From the NCBI GenBank assembly GCA_023417285.1, contig JAEZFR010000252.1, positions 1 through 13,507 on the forward strand: a stretch of DNA of 13,507 nucleotides, given 5' to 3'. The notes under the pieces are model-generated. The model made no database searches. It saw nothing but the letters and a program-made list of their open reading frames with translations, and was not told the origin of the DNA. Below, one piece after another: positions 1 through 6,781 of this stretch. The DNA is from Bacillota bacterium (GTDB lineage: Bacteria; Bacillota; Clostridia; Acetivibrionales; DSM-1351). The translations under genes and the position numbers were made by a program. Every line of letters starts with the position of its first letter. Position 1 is the first letter of the stretch.

Positions 1-743
1 CTTATAAACAATGATGATATTATAATTCTCTTAACATTCATACCAGCGTATCTCGCGGTATTTTCACTTTCTCCAACAACCTGTATTTCATAACCACGCT
101 TTGTCTTATTAATAAAAATATACATTGCAACTACAAGAATTAGAGCGATAATCCAACCTATATGAATTCCGAACACCTTTGGAAGTAACGCATTTTCCTT
201 AAATAGAGCCATTTGACCTGCCCCTTTGAGCGTTGGGTCTTTCCATGGACCATACTGTAGGTATGTTACTAGCTTTAAGGCGATATAGTTCATCATAAGT
301 GTAAACAGCGTTTCATTTGTGCCAAAGCTGGCTTTAAAATAAGCCGGAATAAATGCCCATATTCCGCCCGCTATCATTGAAACAACTATCATTATAGGGA
401 GTAAAATGTAAGGAGGCAAATCTGACCAGAATAATCCGAAATACGTTGAAGCTATAGCTCCGATAATTATCTGGCCTTCAGCTCCGATATTCCAGAATTT
501 CATTCGAAAGGCGATTGAAACGCCTAAAGACGCTACAACCAATGGGATTGATGTTACAATTGCCTGCCTGAATCTATATAGTGAGCCAAATGAGCCGTCT
601 ATGATAGATCCGAATATTTTAAATGGATTATAACCCAAGGCTAAAAGAAAAATACCACATGTGATTAGTGCAAACAGTATTGCCAGCAATCTATAGCCGA
701 TGGATTGCTTTTTTGTCAAATCAGTACGTTTAACAATTCTCAT
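1..743 (-). CDS. BMP-associated ABC transporter permease, partial (C-terminus outside window)
   Basis: This is the membrane permease of a nucleoside-type ABC importer (NupP/YufP-like family). About 247 codons are visible, starting M-R-I-V-K-R-T-D and read from the minus strand; the end lies beyond position 1. The first residues are basic and are followed by several hydrophobic membrane segments. The stretch FRMKFWNIGAEGQIIIGA is the conserved loop of BMP/ribose-type permeases (family knowledge), and NETLFTLMMNYIALKL fits the same family. The start ATG shares one base with the TAA stop of the upstream ATPase gene (TAATG), so the two are probably translationally coupled. It would form the pore with a second permease expected further left. 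The permease family is clear; the substrate, probably purine nucleosides, is inferred from the xpt neighbour. Confidence 0.9.
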   Translation of the reverse strand, partial: MRIVKRTDLTKKQSIGYRLLAILFALITCGIFLLALGYNPFKIFGSIIDGSFGSLYRFRQAIVTSIPLVVASLGVSIAFRMKFWNIGAEGQIIIGAIASTYFGLFWSDLPPYILLPIMIVVSMIAGGIWAFIPAYFKASFGTNETLFTLMMNYIALKLVTYLQYGPWKDPTLKGAGQMALFKENALLPKVFGIHIGWIIALILVVAMYIFINKTKRGYEIQVVGESENTARYAGMNVKRIIISSLFI

Positions 744-2272
744 TATGCACCCACCCCCATTACCTTTTCCATTTTTTCTCCAGCCATCATTAAGCCAAGC
801 TGCTCCTTTGTAACATTCTTTGCTTCTACAATACCGGTAATCTTACCACCGCAAAGTACCATTATGTCGTCACAAAGCTCTATTAGTACATCCAGATCCT
901 CACCGATATAAAGTATTGCTACACCCTTCTGCTTTTGCTCATTGAGTAAGTCATATATTGTATAAGAAGAATTAATGTCCAAGCCTCTAACTGGATATGC
1001 TGTAATAAGAACATGCGGATTTGATTCAATCTCCCTGCCCAATAGCACCTTCTGTATATTACCACCTGAAAGCTGCCTCACAGGATGCATAACGGACGGT
1101 GTATTAATCTCAAGTTTTTTAACTAAATCCTCTGAAAGCTTTTTGGCAGTTTTCTTCTCTATAAACATGCCCTTCTGGTTCTGATATTCTTTGAGAATCA
1201 TGTTGTCCACCATTCCCATGGAAGCAACCAGTCCCATCCCAAGTCTGTCCTCGGGTATAAAGCTCATACTTATACCCATTTTGATGATATCTCGTGGATT
1301 TTTGCCAACTATGTTTTCGCCCATGTACATAATGTTTCCATTAGCAATCGGATAAAGTCCGGCGATAGCCTCGCATAGTTCCTTTTGTCCACTACCTGCA
1401 ACTCCTGCAACACCCAGTATTTTACCGGTTGATAAAGAAAATGAAATATTGTCAAGGCATTTCACCTTTTCTTGATCGGTTACAGTTAAACTATTTATGT
1501 CCAGGATAACCTTGTTATCCTTATTTTCAATTCTAGTAATAGATAGGTCAACTGGCCTTCCAACCATAAGATTAGTCAGCTCCGCAGCACTGGTTTCAGA
1601 CTTGTTGAGTGTACCAACAGTTTCACCCTTTCTGAGTACAGTGATTCTATCTGAAATTTCCATAACCTCATTTAGCTTATGAGTAATAATTATAATTGAA
1701 GACCCAGCTTCCTTCATCCTTCTCAGTATGGCAAACAAAGCATCCGTCTCCTGTGGCGTAAGCACAGCTGTCGGTTCATCAAGTATTAGTATTTCTGCAC
1801 CTCTGTAAATAACCTTTAATATCTCAACAGTCTGCTTCTCCCCCACTGACATGTTGTATACTTTTTTATCAGGGTCAACTACCAAACCGAACTTTTCTGA
1901 TATTTCTTTTATTCTTTGTGAAAGTTTTTTATTATTAAGGAAAAAGCTACCCTTTTGTCCTGCAATAATATTCTCTTTAGCCGTTAATACTTCTACAAGT
2001 CTGAAATGCTGGTGAATCATACCGATTCCCATATTCATAGAGTCCTTGGGTGTTCTAAAGGAAACTTCCCTGCCCTTGATAAAAATAGAACCGCTGTCAG
2101 GCTTATAAACTCCTGACAGCATGTTCATCAAGGTACTTTTTCCAGATCCGTTTTCACCCAAAAGTGCATGTATTTCTCCTTTTTTAACCTCAAGGCACAC
2201 GTTATTGTTTGCGCGTACATCTCCAAAGGTCTTTGTGAGATTTTCAATTTTTATATACACTTCATTATTCAC
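743..2272 (-). CDS. ABC transporter ATP-binding protein, two nucleotide-binding domains (BMP/nucleoside importer)
   Basis: This is the energising ATPase of the importer, a single chain of 509 residues with two ABC domains (NupO/YufO-like). Domain 1 has Walker A GENGSGKST (about residue 39), signature MSVGEKQ and Walker B ILILDEPTAVL. Domain 2 has a degenerate Walker A (AGVAGSGQKEL), signature LSGGNIQK and a weak Walker B region (VLITAYPVRGLDI), which is usual in this family, where the second site is less active. I place the start at GTG 2272, preceded by AGGTGA four bases upstream and 19 bases after the lipoprotein stop. The longer reading frame begins with TTG at 2314 inside the preceding gene, without a good ribosome site, and adds 14 residues that do not look like the family's N-terminus. 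The downstream permease overlaps the stop by one base. Confidence 0.92.
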   Translation of the reverse strand: MNNEVYIKIENLTKTFGDVRANNNVCLEVKKGEIHALLGENGSGKSTLMNMLSGVYKPDSGSIFIKGREVSFRTPKDSMNMGIGMIHQHFRLVEVLTAKENIIAGQKGSFFLNNKKLSQRIKEISEKFGLVVDPDKKVYNMSVGEKQTVEILKVIYRGAEILILDEPTAVLTPQETDALFAILRRMKEAGSSIIIITHKLNEVMEISDRITVLRKGETVGTLNKSETSAAELTNLMVGRPVDLSITRIENKDNKVILDINSLTVTDQEKVKCLDNISFSLSTGKILGVAGVAGSGQKELCEAIAGLYPIANGNIMYMGENIVGKNPRDIIKMGISMSFIPEDRLGMGLVASMGMVDNMILKEYQNQKGMFIEKKTAKKLSEDLVKKLEINTPSVMHPVRQLSGGNIQKVLLGREIESNPHVLITAYPVRGLDINSSYTIYDLLNEQKQKGVAILYIGEDLDVLIELCDDIMVLCGGKITGIVEAKNVTKEQLGLMMAGEKMEKVMGVGA

Positions 2273-2291
2273 GGAATCACCTATTATCCTA

Positions 2292-3389
2292 TTATTTAGT
2301 ATCGATTTTTCCAACTACGCCTTCTACAAACCAAAGCATACTTCTCTGATCCTGCAAGCTTACTGTTTCACCTTCAGCAACCTTTACTGCACCTGTTTGA
2401 TCCTTAATTGGTCCAGCAAATACGTTAAAGCTTCTGTCCATGAACTTCTTCTCTACTTCTTCAATCTTGGTTTTTGCTTCAGCAGGTACCAAGTCAGTCA
2501 AAGGAGCAAGCTTAACTACGCCATCCTTCATATCTCCGTTGTAGTCTTCTGCCTTCCAGCTGCCATCAAGTATCTTCTTTACTTGATCAACAGTGTAAAC
2601 TCCCCAATTCCAGATAGGAGCTGTCATATATGCCTTTGGTGCTGCATTTGGGCTATCTGAGTTATATCCGATAGCAAATGCATTCTTTTCTTCAGCTGCC
2701 TGTTGAGGTGCTGTTGTATCCTGATGCTGAGCTATAACGTCACAACCTTCGTTCAATAAAGCTGTAGCTGTATCCTTTTCTTTCTGTGGGTCATACCAGG
2801 TATCTGTCCACTTTACATTTACTGTAGCATTAGGATTTACAGATCTTACACCTAAAGTAAATGCATTTATACCTCTAACTACCTCTGGTATCTGCATTGC
2901 TGCAACATAACCAATTTTTCCTGACTTTGTCTTTAAGCCAGCTGCGATACCTGCAAGATATCTTGGCTGTTCAATCTGTCCAAAGTAGTTAACGAAATTC
3001 TTTCCATTTGATTTTTCACCTGAGCAGTGGAAGAACTTAACGTCTGGGAATTCTTCTGCCAACTTAGCAACATAATCCATATAACCGTAAGAAGTTGCAA
3101 ATATTACTTTACAACCCTGATCAATAAGGTTTCTCATTGCCTTTTCACAATCAGCTGTTTCTTGTACGTTTTCAACAACTTTAGTCTCTACCTTGTCTCC
3201 GAGTTCCTTTTCAATCATTTGACGTCCTAAATCATGAGCATATGTGTACCCTACATCACCAGGAACACCAATATAAACGTAACCAATCTTGAGCTTTTCT
3301 CCAGAATCACTTGTGCTAGATCCACAGCCAGTTAAAGCAACTGAACACATCATAACAAGCGCTAGCATTAATGCAACTATCCTTTTCAT
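2292..3389 (-). CDS. BMP-family substrate-binding lipoprotein (nucleoside-type)
   Basis: This is the extracellular binding protein of the ABC importer, a 365-residue BmpA/Med-family protein. Residues 1-21 form a lipoprotein signal peptide (basic MKR, hydrophobic core, lipobox ALTGC) with Cys22 as the expected lipid anchor, followed by a Ser/Thr/Gly linker. The body, from about LKIGYVYIG onward, has BMP-family features: GDVGYTYAH, IFATSYGYMDYV, a run ending in YFGQIEQPRYLAGI, and DVIAQHQDTTAPQQAA. The start ATG at 3389 has a strong GGGGGA site eight bases upstream. Family members bind purine nucleosides such as guanosine or adenosine (established for PnrA and NupN-type proteins); the specificity here is inferred. 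It is first of the three importer genes and lies 194 bases after xpt with no evident terminator between them. Confidence 0.93.
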   Translation of the reverse strand: MKRIVALMLALVMMCSVALTGCGSSTSDSGEKLKIGYVYIGVPGDVGYTYAHDLGRQMIEKELGDKVETKVVENVQETADCEKAMRNLIDQGCKVIFATSYGYMDYVAKLAEEFPDVKFFHCSGEKSNGKNFVNYFGQIEQPRYLAGIAAGLKTKSGKIGYVAAMQIPEVVRGINAFTLGVRSVNPNATVNVKWTDTWYDPQKEKDTATALLNEGCDVIAQHQDTTAPQQAAEEKNAFAIGYNSDSPNAAPKAYMTAPIWNWGVYTVDQVKKILDGSWKAEDYNGDMKDGVVKLAPLTDLVPAEAKTKIEEVEKKFMDRSFNVFAGPIKDQTGAVKVAEGETVSLQDQRSMLWFVEGVVGKIDTK

Positions 3390-3489
3390 TTTTAAGTCCC
3401 CCTATTTTTTAAAATATATCTTAATGTTTCTGACTTTTTCCGTCCTGAACACATTAATACAAGTGAATAAAAATATTACTTCAAAAAAC

Positions 3490-3520
3490 TTTTAACTAGT
3501 TAATTATTTATAAGTTAAAA
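3490..3520. repeat. Inverted repeat and palindrome in the xpt-bmp spacer
   Basis: TTTTAACT (3490-3497) and AGTTAAAA (3513-3520) are perfect 8-bp inverted arms separated by 15 bases. A 12-bp perfect palindrome, TTAACTAGTTAA, lies at 3492-3503. Both are upstream of the lipoprotein gene on the minus strand. The AT-rich composition raises the chance of coincidence. There is no U-tract or GC-rich stem, so it is not a convincing terminator; an operator is possible. A possible but weak minus-strand promoter follows: TTGAAG near 3480, with TATTAA 19 bases further on. Confidence 0.35.
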
Positions 3521-3529
3521 TAATATACC

Positions 3530-3598
3530 TTATGCAAACTGAATTTGTCGTCTCACACATTTTTCAAGTTGAACAAATCAAGCTTATGCAAACTGAAT
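3530..3598. repeat. Duplicated 3' end of xpt
   Basis: The 15 bases TTATGCAAACTGAAT at the end of xpt (3584-3598, encoding the last residues and stop) occur again at 3530-3544, 54 bases downstream of the gene on its strand. Similarity continues in degraded form through GTCGTCT, versus GCCGTCTT in the gene. Read on the minus strand the copy again ends I-Q-F-A-stop. It looks like the scar of a small tandem duplication of the gene's tail. Confidence 0.7.
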
Positions 3599-4153
3599 CT
3601 TGCCGTCTTCCATTTTCTTGACAATTGCCAAAGACTCAACTCTGATGCCTTTCTCTCTCAGGAGATCTCCACCTGGTTGAAATCCTTTTTCTATAACTAT
3701 TCCCGCACCACATAATGTTGCGCTGGCTTGTCCAACAATATCAGAAAGCCCTAAAACTGCTTTCCCATTTGCAAGAAAATCATCAATTATCAATATTCTG
3801 TCAGCATTATCTATATACTTCTTTGAAACTCTAATAATATAAGCTTTTCCCTTTGTAAAAGAATACACTTCACTTTGAAAGATATCACTATCCAGGTTTC
3901 TGGACTCAGTTTTTTTTGCAAAAACAACTGGAACATTAAAGTATTGAGCTGCAATACAAGCTATACCAATACCAGATGCCTCAATAGTAAGAATTTTTGT
4001 GATGTTATCATCTTTAAATCGCCTGTAAAATTCTTTACCGATTTCATTGAAAAGCTTAACATCCATTTGATGATTTAAAAACGAATCAACCTTTAGGATA
4101 TCGTTACCGATTACTACCCCATCCATAATAATTCTCTGCTTTAATAGTTCCAT
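3584..4153 (-). CDS. xpt: Xanthine phosphoribosyltransferase
   Basis: This cytoplasmic purine salvage enzyme joins xanthine to PRPP to give XMP, which feeds guanine nucleotide synthesis. It has 189 residues, close to the 190-195 usual for Xpt. The N-terminal MELLKQRI is typical. EASGIG at 58-63 and the PRPP-binding loop LIIDDFLANGKA (121-132), with its two adjacent aspartates, are the type I phosphoribosyltransferase signatures. GFQPGGDLLREKGIRVESLA near the C-terminus is characteristic of Xpt as opposed to hypoxanthine or adenine enzymes. The ATG at 4153 follows GGGGGAT. Its leader holds a guanine riboswitch and terminator, so guanine should switch it off. The importer genes follow in the same direction, consistent with uptake coupled to salvage. 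Confidence 0.95.
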   Translation of the reverse strand: MELLKQRIIMDGVVIGNDILKVDSFLNHQMDVKLFNEIGKEFYRRFKDDNITKILTIEASGIGIACIAAQYFNVPVVFAKKTESRNLDSDIFQSEVYSFTKGKAYIIRVSKKYIDNADRILIIDDFLANGKAVLGLSDIVGQASATLCGAGIVIEKGFQPGGDLLREKGIRVESLAIVKKMEDGKIQFA

Positions 4154-4221
4154 CTTTATCCCCCAAAAAAGTCATAACAATCCTGCAGTCGTTCAAATAA
4201 AACTGACCGAACAGATTAACT

Positions 4222-4252
4222 AAAAAACTCCCAATCAGATAGATTGGGAGTT
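4222..4252 (-). terminator. Intrinsic terminator of the guanine riboswitch (xpt leader)
   Basis: On the minus strand AACTCCCAATC pairs perfectly over 11 bp with GATTGGGAGTT around a five-base loop and is followed by a run of six or more T. It lies between the aptamer and the xpt start. The base run GAACTCCC on its 5' side can instead pair with GGGTGTTC, which includes the 3' strand of aptamer helix P1 (seven of eight positions). That is the expected antiterminator: guanine binding locks P1 and frees the terminator. Confidence 0.93.
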
Positions 4253-4290
4253 CAAAGATTCTGTGACAACATTCATGTCAAAGATGAACA

Positions 4291-4357
4291 CCCGTAGCAA
4301 AGCCATTTATGGCGGCTTCGTAGAGACTGACGGCCCATATCGCCGAAAATATACGGG
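4291..4357 (-). ncRNA. Guanine (purine) riboswitch aptamer
   Basis: Read on the minus strand, P1 is CCCGTA (4357-4352) paired with TACGGG (4296-4291). P2 is CGGC/GCCG around the loop GATATGG, and P3 is GAAGCC/GGCTTT around the CCATAAA loop. The joining segment GTCTCTAC matches the purine-riboswitch core GTTTCTAC except for C at position 48 (xpt numbering), a base that is flipped out in known structures. The spacing between the elements equals that of the Bacillus xpt aptamer. The specificity base before the 3' P1 strand (GC-TACGGG) is C, equivalent to C74, so guanine or hypoxanthine rather than adenine is predicted. It controls xpt by termination. Confidence 0.95.
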
Positions 4358-4361
4358 ATTA

Positions 4362-4420
4362 CCAAAGTTTAGGCACTTTGGAATCGTATCATATGAAGTT
4401 AAATGTCGAGTATTTCGACA
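4362..4420 (-). other. Two small stem-loops at the 5' end of the xpt leader
   Basis: Between the predicted transcription start and the aptamer the minus-strand RNA can form TGTCGA/TCGACA (6 bp, 4404-4420) and CCAAAGT/ACTTTGG (7 bp, 4362-4381). Both are perfect. The first would sit at or next to the transcript's 5' end and might protect it or slow polymerase; the second almost abuts P1. The function is not known. Confidence 0.5.
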
Positions 4421-4425
4421 AAATT

Positions 4426-4454
4426 ATTGTATATTAGGCCAAATAAAAAAGCAA
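4426..4454 (-). promoter_or_regulatory. Predicted promoter of xpt
   Basis: On the minus strand TTGCTT (4454-4449) and TACAAT (4431-4426) are separated by 17 bases. The -10 box is good and the -35 is partial (TTG conserved). It begins 19 bases after the queT stop and places the start about 60 bases before the guanine aptamer. Confidence 0.65.
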
Positions 4455-4472
4455 GTGTAAAAATGAACAATT

Positions 4473-4973
4473 TTATAAATTTCTCGCAAATAGTTCGCTT
4501 AATCGCTTATTTTTTCCAATTAGCAGTAATAAAGGGTATCCTAGGCAGTAACATGCTGCTATCTGTCCTAAGCAAACACTGGCAATGGTAATAAAAAACG
4601 GTAAATTATAGAGAATACTTAACATTGGACCTACTATTACCGCATTGACAATAACTGGTGGCATTGGTGCCAGAAGCTTTCTATTCGGTTTGTTATATGT
4701 TAATTTGTAGGTGAGATATGCAGATAATAAGGAGGCTATACTCCCTACAACAATGTCCCATATCCCATTCCCACCAAATATATTTGATATCAAGCATCCC
4801 ACAAAAATAGCTGGGACAGCAACAGGAGTAACCGCTGGTAAAATAGTGAATGCCTCCGAAAATCTCACCTGCACCGGTCCAAAGCTTGTAAAACCGAAAA
4901 CTATCGTAATTACTACATAGATTGCCGCAATAAAAGCTCCAGTAACAATTAATCTGATTCTATTTCTTTTCAT
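4473..4973 (-). CDS. queT: QueT family ECF transporter substrate-binding membrane protein (queuosine precursor uptake)
   Basis: This is a 166-residue integral membrane S component of an energy-coupling-factor transporter, the QueT family, which takes up queuosine precursors such as preQ1 for tRNA modification. About five or six hydrophobic segments are visible. Family hallmarks are FGPVQVRFSEAFTILP (31-46), a segment around 58-78 containing SNIFGGNGIWDIVVGS, and LAPMPPVIVNAVIVG (101-115). The length fits QueT (about 160-170). The ATG at 4973 follows GGGAAAGGA. The ATPases and T subunit of the ECF complex are not here, as is usual when several S components share one module encoded elsewhere. 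A preQ1-I riboswitch in its leader supports the assignment independently. No terminator follows it before the xpt promoter. Confidence 0.92.
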   Translation of the reverse strand: MKRNRIRLIVTGAFIAAIYVVITIVFGFTSFGPVQVRFSEAFTILPAVTPVAVPAIFVGCLISNIFGGNGIWDIVVGSIASLLSAYLTYKLTYNKPNRKLLAPMPPVIVNAVIVGPMLSILYNLPFFITIASVCLGQIAACYCLGYPLLLLIGKNKRLSELFARNL

Positions 4974-4983
4974 AAAATCCTTT

Positions 4984-5026
4984 CCCGCTTTTCGCGTAGG
5001 CTACGCTGTCAAATAAGTTGACGTAG
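4984..5026 (-). other. Structured 3' part of the queT leader
   Basis: The minus-strand RNA between the preQ1 terminator and the queT ribosome site contains ACTACG and GCGTAG flanking GTCAA/TTGAC, then CTACGC and the mini-hairpin CGC-GAAAA-GCG directly before GGGAAAGGA. The GCGTAG segment can pair either with the earlier CTACG or with the later CTACGC. This gives mutually exclusive folds next to the start site. Confidence 0.4.
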
Positions 5027-5055
5027 TTTTGCTATGATTGTGCAGATATTTTTGC

Positions 5056-5087
5056 AAACAAAATACTGCCCTACTTAGTGTAGGCAG
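5056..5087 (-). terminator. Intrinsic terminator of the preQ1 riboswitch (queT leader)
   Basis: On the minus strand CTGCCTAC pairs with GTAGGGCAG (8 bp with one bulged G) around ACTAA and is followed by TATTTTGTTT. It starts a few bases after the aptamer. An alternative hairpin GGCA-CGC-TGCC, plus the pairing of the aptamer tail CTAC with GTAG, would prevent it. preQ1 binding should therefore favour termination. Confidence 0.7.
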
Positions 5088-5091
5088 CGTG

Positions 5092-5132
5092 CCGTAGTTT
5101 TATTTATAGACAGGATGGTCACGAACTGTCTT
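5092..5132 (-). ncRNA. preQ1-I riboswitch aptamer
   Basis: On the minus strand P1 is AGACAG (5131-5126) paired with CTGTCT (5113-5108), enclosing the loop TTCGTGACCATC. An A-rich tail ending in AAAACTACGG (5092) follows. The loop segment CGTG (5123-5120) can pair with TACG (5096-5093), giving the H-type pseudoknot of preQ1-I RNAs. The C just before the 3' P1 strand is where known structures pair with preQ1. The small size (about 40 nt), the A-rich second loop and the position upstream of queT agree. The loop differs from the common TTCTAGC type, so I take it as a variant subtype. Confidence 0.85.
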
Positions 5133-5149
5133 TTTATGCTGTTTTTCAA

Positions 5150-5178
5150 ATTATATCATTGTTCCATATTTAATACAA
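5150..5178 (-). promoter_or_regulatory. Predicted promoter of queT
   Basis: On the minus strand TTGTAT (5178-5173) and a perfect TATAAT (5155-5150) are separated by 17 bases. The start would lie about 10 bases before the preQ1 aptamer, as expected for a riboswitch leader. Confidence 0.8.
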
Positions 5179-5254
5179 CAAAATTATATAATACATTTAC
5201 TAATGCATTTAAAAAATATAATACAACAAAAAATTATAATATATTAAATATTCA

Positions 5255-5283
5255 TTTACATAGCAATTAAATTAATATATAAT
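5255..5283 (+). promoter_or_regulatory. Predicted promoter of the FAD-dependent dehydrogenase gene
   Basis: TTTACA (5255-5260) and TATAAT (5278-5283) are separated by 17 bases, 83 bases before the ATG. It diverges from the queT promoter with about 76 bases between the -35 boxes. The surrounding DNA is very AT-rich, so chance boxes are possible, but the match and spacing are good. Confidence 0.65.
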
Positions 5284-5366
5284 ATGAAATTTGGAAAGAC
5301 ACAATTGTTTCGATATTAAAACAATCTAACTAAATAAAATTTTGTTATTGCAAAGTGGAGGGCAAA

Positions 5367-6761
5367 ATGAACAAAAATTATGATGTAGTAATAATTGGTG
5401 CTGGAATCTCAGGTATCTTTGCTGGTTATGAACTCACCAAGCTAAATCCTAAGCTCAAGGTATTAATGCTTGACCAGGGACATGATATATTTAAGAGAAA
5501 TTGTCCTACAATTGGTAATAAAATAAAGGATTGTGTTAAGTGTAAGACCTGCGATATTATGAGAGGTTTTGGCGGTGCAGGAGCGTATTCAGACGGTAAA
5601 TTTAATTTTACAACCGAATTTGGTGGCTGGCTCAATGACTATCTACCTGATGAAGAAGTAATGAAGCTTATTGATTATGTAGATAAAGTAAACATGGAAT
5701 TTGGTGCTACCGATGAGGTCTTCTCAACTTACTCTGCAGAAGCTAAGGCTATTGAAAAAAGAGCCTTGGAAAATGATTTGCACCTTCTGCAGGCTTCAGT
5801 TAAACACCTTGGAACAGAAAATAACGTGGAAATACTAAAAAGATTATTTAACTATCTTAATGAAAGATTAGAGCTGCAGTGCAACACTCAGGTTAAGCAA
5901 ATCGCCCAGCATAACGAAGATTACATTGTGACACTTAGCGACGGTACTGAATTGCAATGTAAGTATCTTATTGCTGCTCCCGGTCGTTCAGGTGCGGAAT
6001 GGTTTTCACAGCAATGCAAAGACTTGAATCTTAACCTTATCAACAATCAGGTTGATATCGGTGTAAGAGTAGAGCTCCCTGCAAAGGTATTTGAACACAT
6101 TACAGATGTTGTCTATGAATCAAAGCTTCTGTATCGTACAAAGCAGTATGGTGATATCGTTAGAACCTTCTGTATGAATCCTTATGGTCACGTTGTTTCA
6201 GAAAACGTAGATGGTATTATAACTGTTAATGGTCATAGCTACACCGATCCTTCTTTGAGAAGTGAAAACACCAATTTTGCCCTTTTGGTAAGCAACAGGT
6301 TTACTCAGCCATTTAATGAACCTTATCAGTATGGTAAAAGAATTGCATCTCTCTCAAATATGCTGGGTGGAGGTGTGCTGGTTCAGCGTTTTGGAGACCT
6401 TATCAAAGGTGCCAGGACAAATGCTCATAGATTGGGTCAAAGCTTTACCCATCCTACCCTCAAGGCTACTCCTGGGGATCTGAGCCTTGTTCTTACGAAG
6501 AGACATCTTGATAATATTATTGAGATGATTTATGCACTGGACAAGATAGCTCCCGGAACAGCAAACTATGACACACTGCTCTATGGTGTTGAAGTTAAGT
6601 TCTATAGTTCAAGACTTGAGCTTACCAGCCAGCTTGAAACTAAGCTTACAAACATGTTTGCTATAGGTGATGGTGCAGGGGTAACCAGAGGACTTTCACA
6701 GGCAAGCGCAAGCGGGGTATTAGTTGCAAGAACTATTGTTGATAGGATAATAAATTCCTAA
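5367..6761 (+). CDS. FAD-dependent dehydrogenase, COG2509-like
   Basis: A 464-residue flavoprotein of unknown substrate. The N-terminal Rossmann motif VVIIGAGISG (11-16 for G-A-G-I-S-G) binds the ADP part of FAD. GFGGAGAYSDGKFN (67-80), GRSGAEW in the middle and the C-terminal FAIGDGAGVTRGLSQASASG (from about 431) are typical of COG2509 proteins and complete the FAD site. Cysteines at 46, 56, 59 and 62 form a C-x9-C-x2-C-x2-C cluster just before the glycine loop and might hold a metal or Fe-S centre (inference). There is no signal peptide or membrane segment, so it is cytoplasmic. I choose ATG 5367 because GGAGGG lies directly upstream; the in-frame GTG at 5355 overlaps that site. It is monocistronic with its own terminator. 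Confidence 0.88.
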   Translation: MNKNYDVVIIGAGISGIFAGYELTKLNPKLKVLMLDQGHDIFKRNCPTIGNKIKDCVKCKTCDIMRGFGGAGAYSDGKFNFTTEFGGWLNDYLPDEEVMKLIDYVDKVNMEFGATDEVFSTYSAEAKAIEKRALENDLHLLQASVKHLGTENNVEILKRLFNYLNERLELQCNTQVKQIAQHNEDYIVTLSDGTELQCKYLIAAPGRSGAEWFSQQCKDLNLNLINNQVDIGVRVELPAKVFEHITDVVYESKLLYRTKQYGDIVRTFCMNPYGHVVSENVDGIITVNGHSYTDPSLRSENTNFALLVSNRFTQPFNEPYQYGKRIASLSNMLGGGVLVQRFGDLIKGARTNAHRLGQSFTHPTLKATPGDLSLVLTKRHLDNIIEMIYALDKIAPGTANYDTLLYGVEVKFYSSRLELTSQLETKLTNMFAIGDGAGVTRGLSQASASGVLVARTIVDRIINS

Positions 6762-6781
6762 TTCATTTTTAAGTATAATAA

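Noticed and set aside
2121..2660. A 179-codon plus-strand frame opposite the ATPase and lipoprotein genes.
   Set aside because: It is antisense to two clear genes and its Phe/Leu/Ser/Cys-rich content is what reverse reading produces.
4154..4221. CCGAAC and GTTC/GAAC segments resembling a PurR box between the guanine terminator and xpt.
   Set aside because: Only the core matches; the flanks do not fit the AWWWCCGAACWWT consensus, there is no proper second box, and the site is downstream of the promoter.
4271..4290. TTGACA on the minus strand between the guanine aptamer and the terminator, as a possible internal promoter.
   Set aside because: No acceptable -10 box lies 16-18 bases downstream; it is better explained as the TGACA/TGTCA hairpin within the antiterminator loop.
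4263..4591. Short plus-strand open frames over the xpt leader and the end of queT.
   Set aside because: They are antisense to the riboswitch and to queT, have no ribosome site and show no protein-like composition.
5161..5354. Possible replication or regulatory element in the AT-rich divergent region.
   Set aside because: Only promoters and simple A/T runs are seen; there are no iterons, DnaA boxes or clear palindromes.
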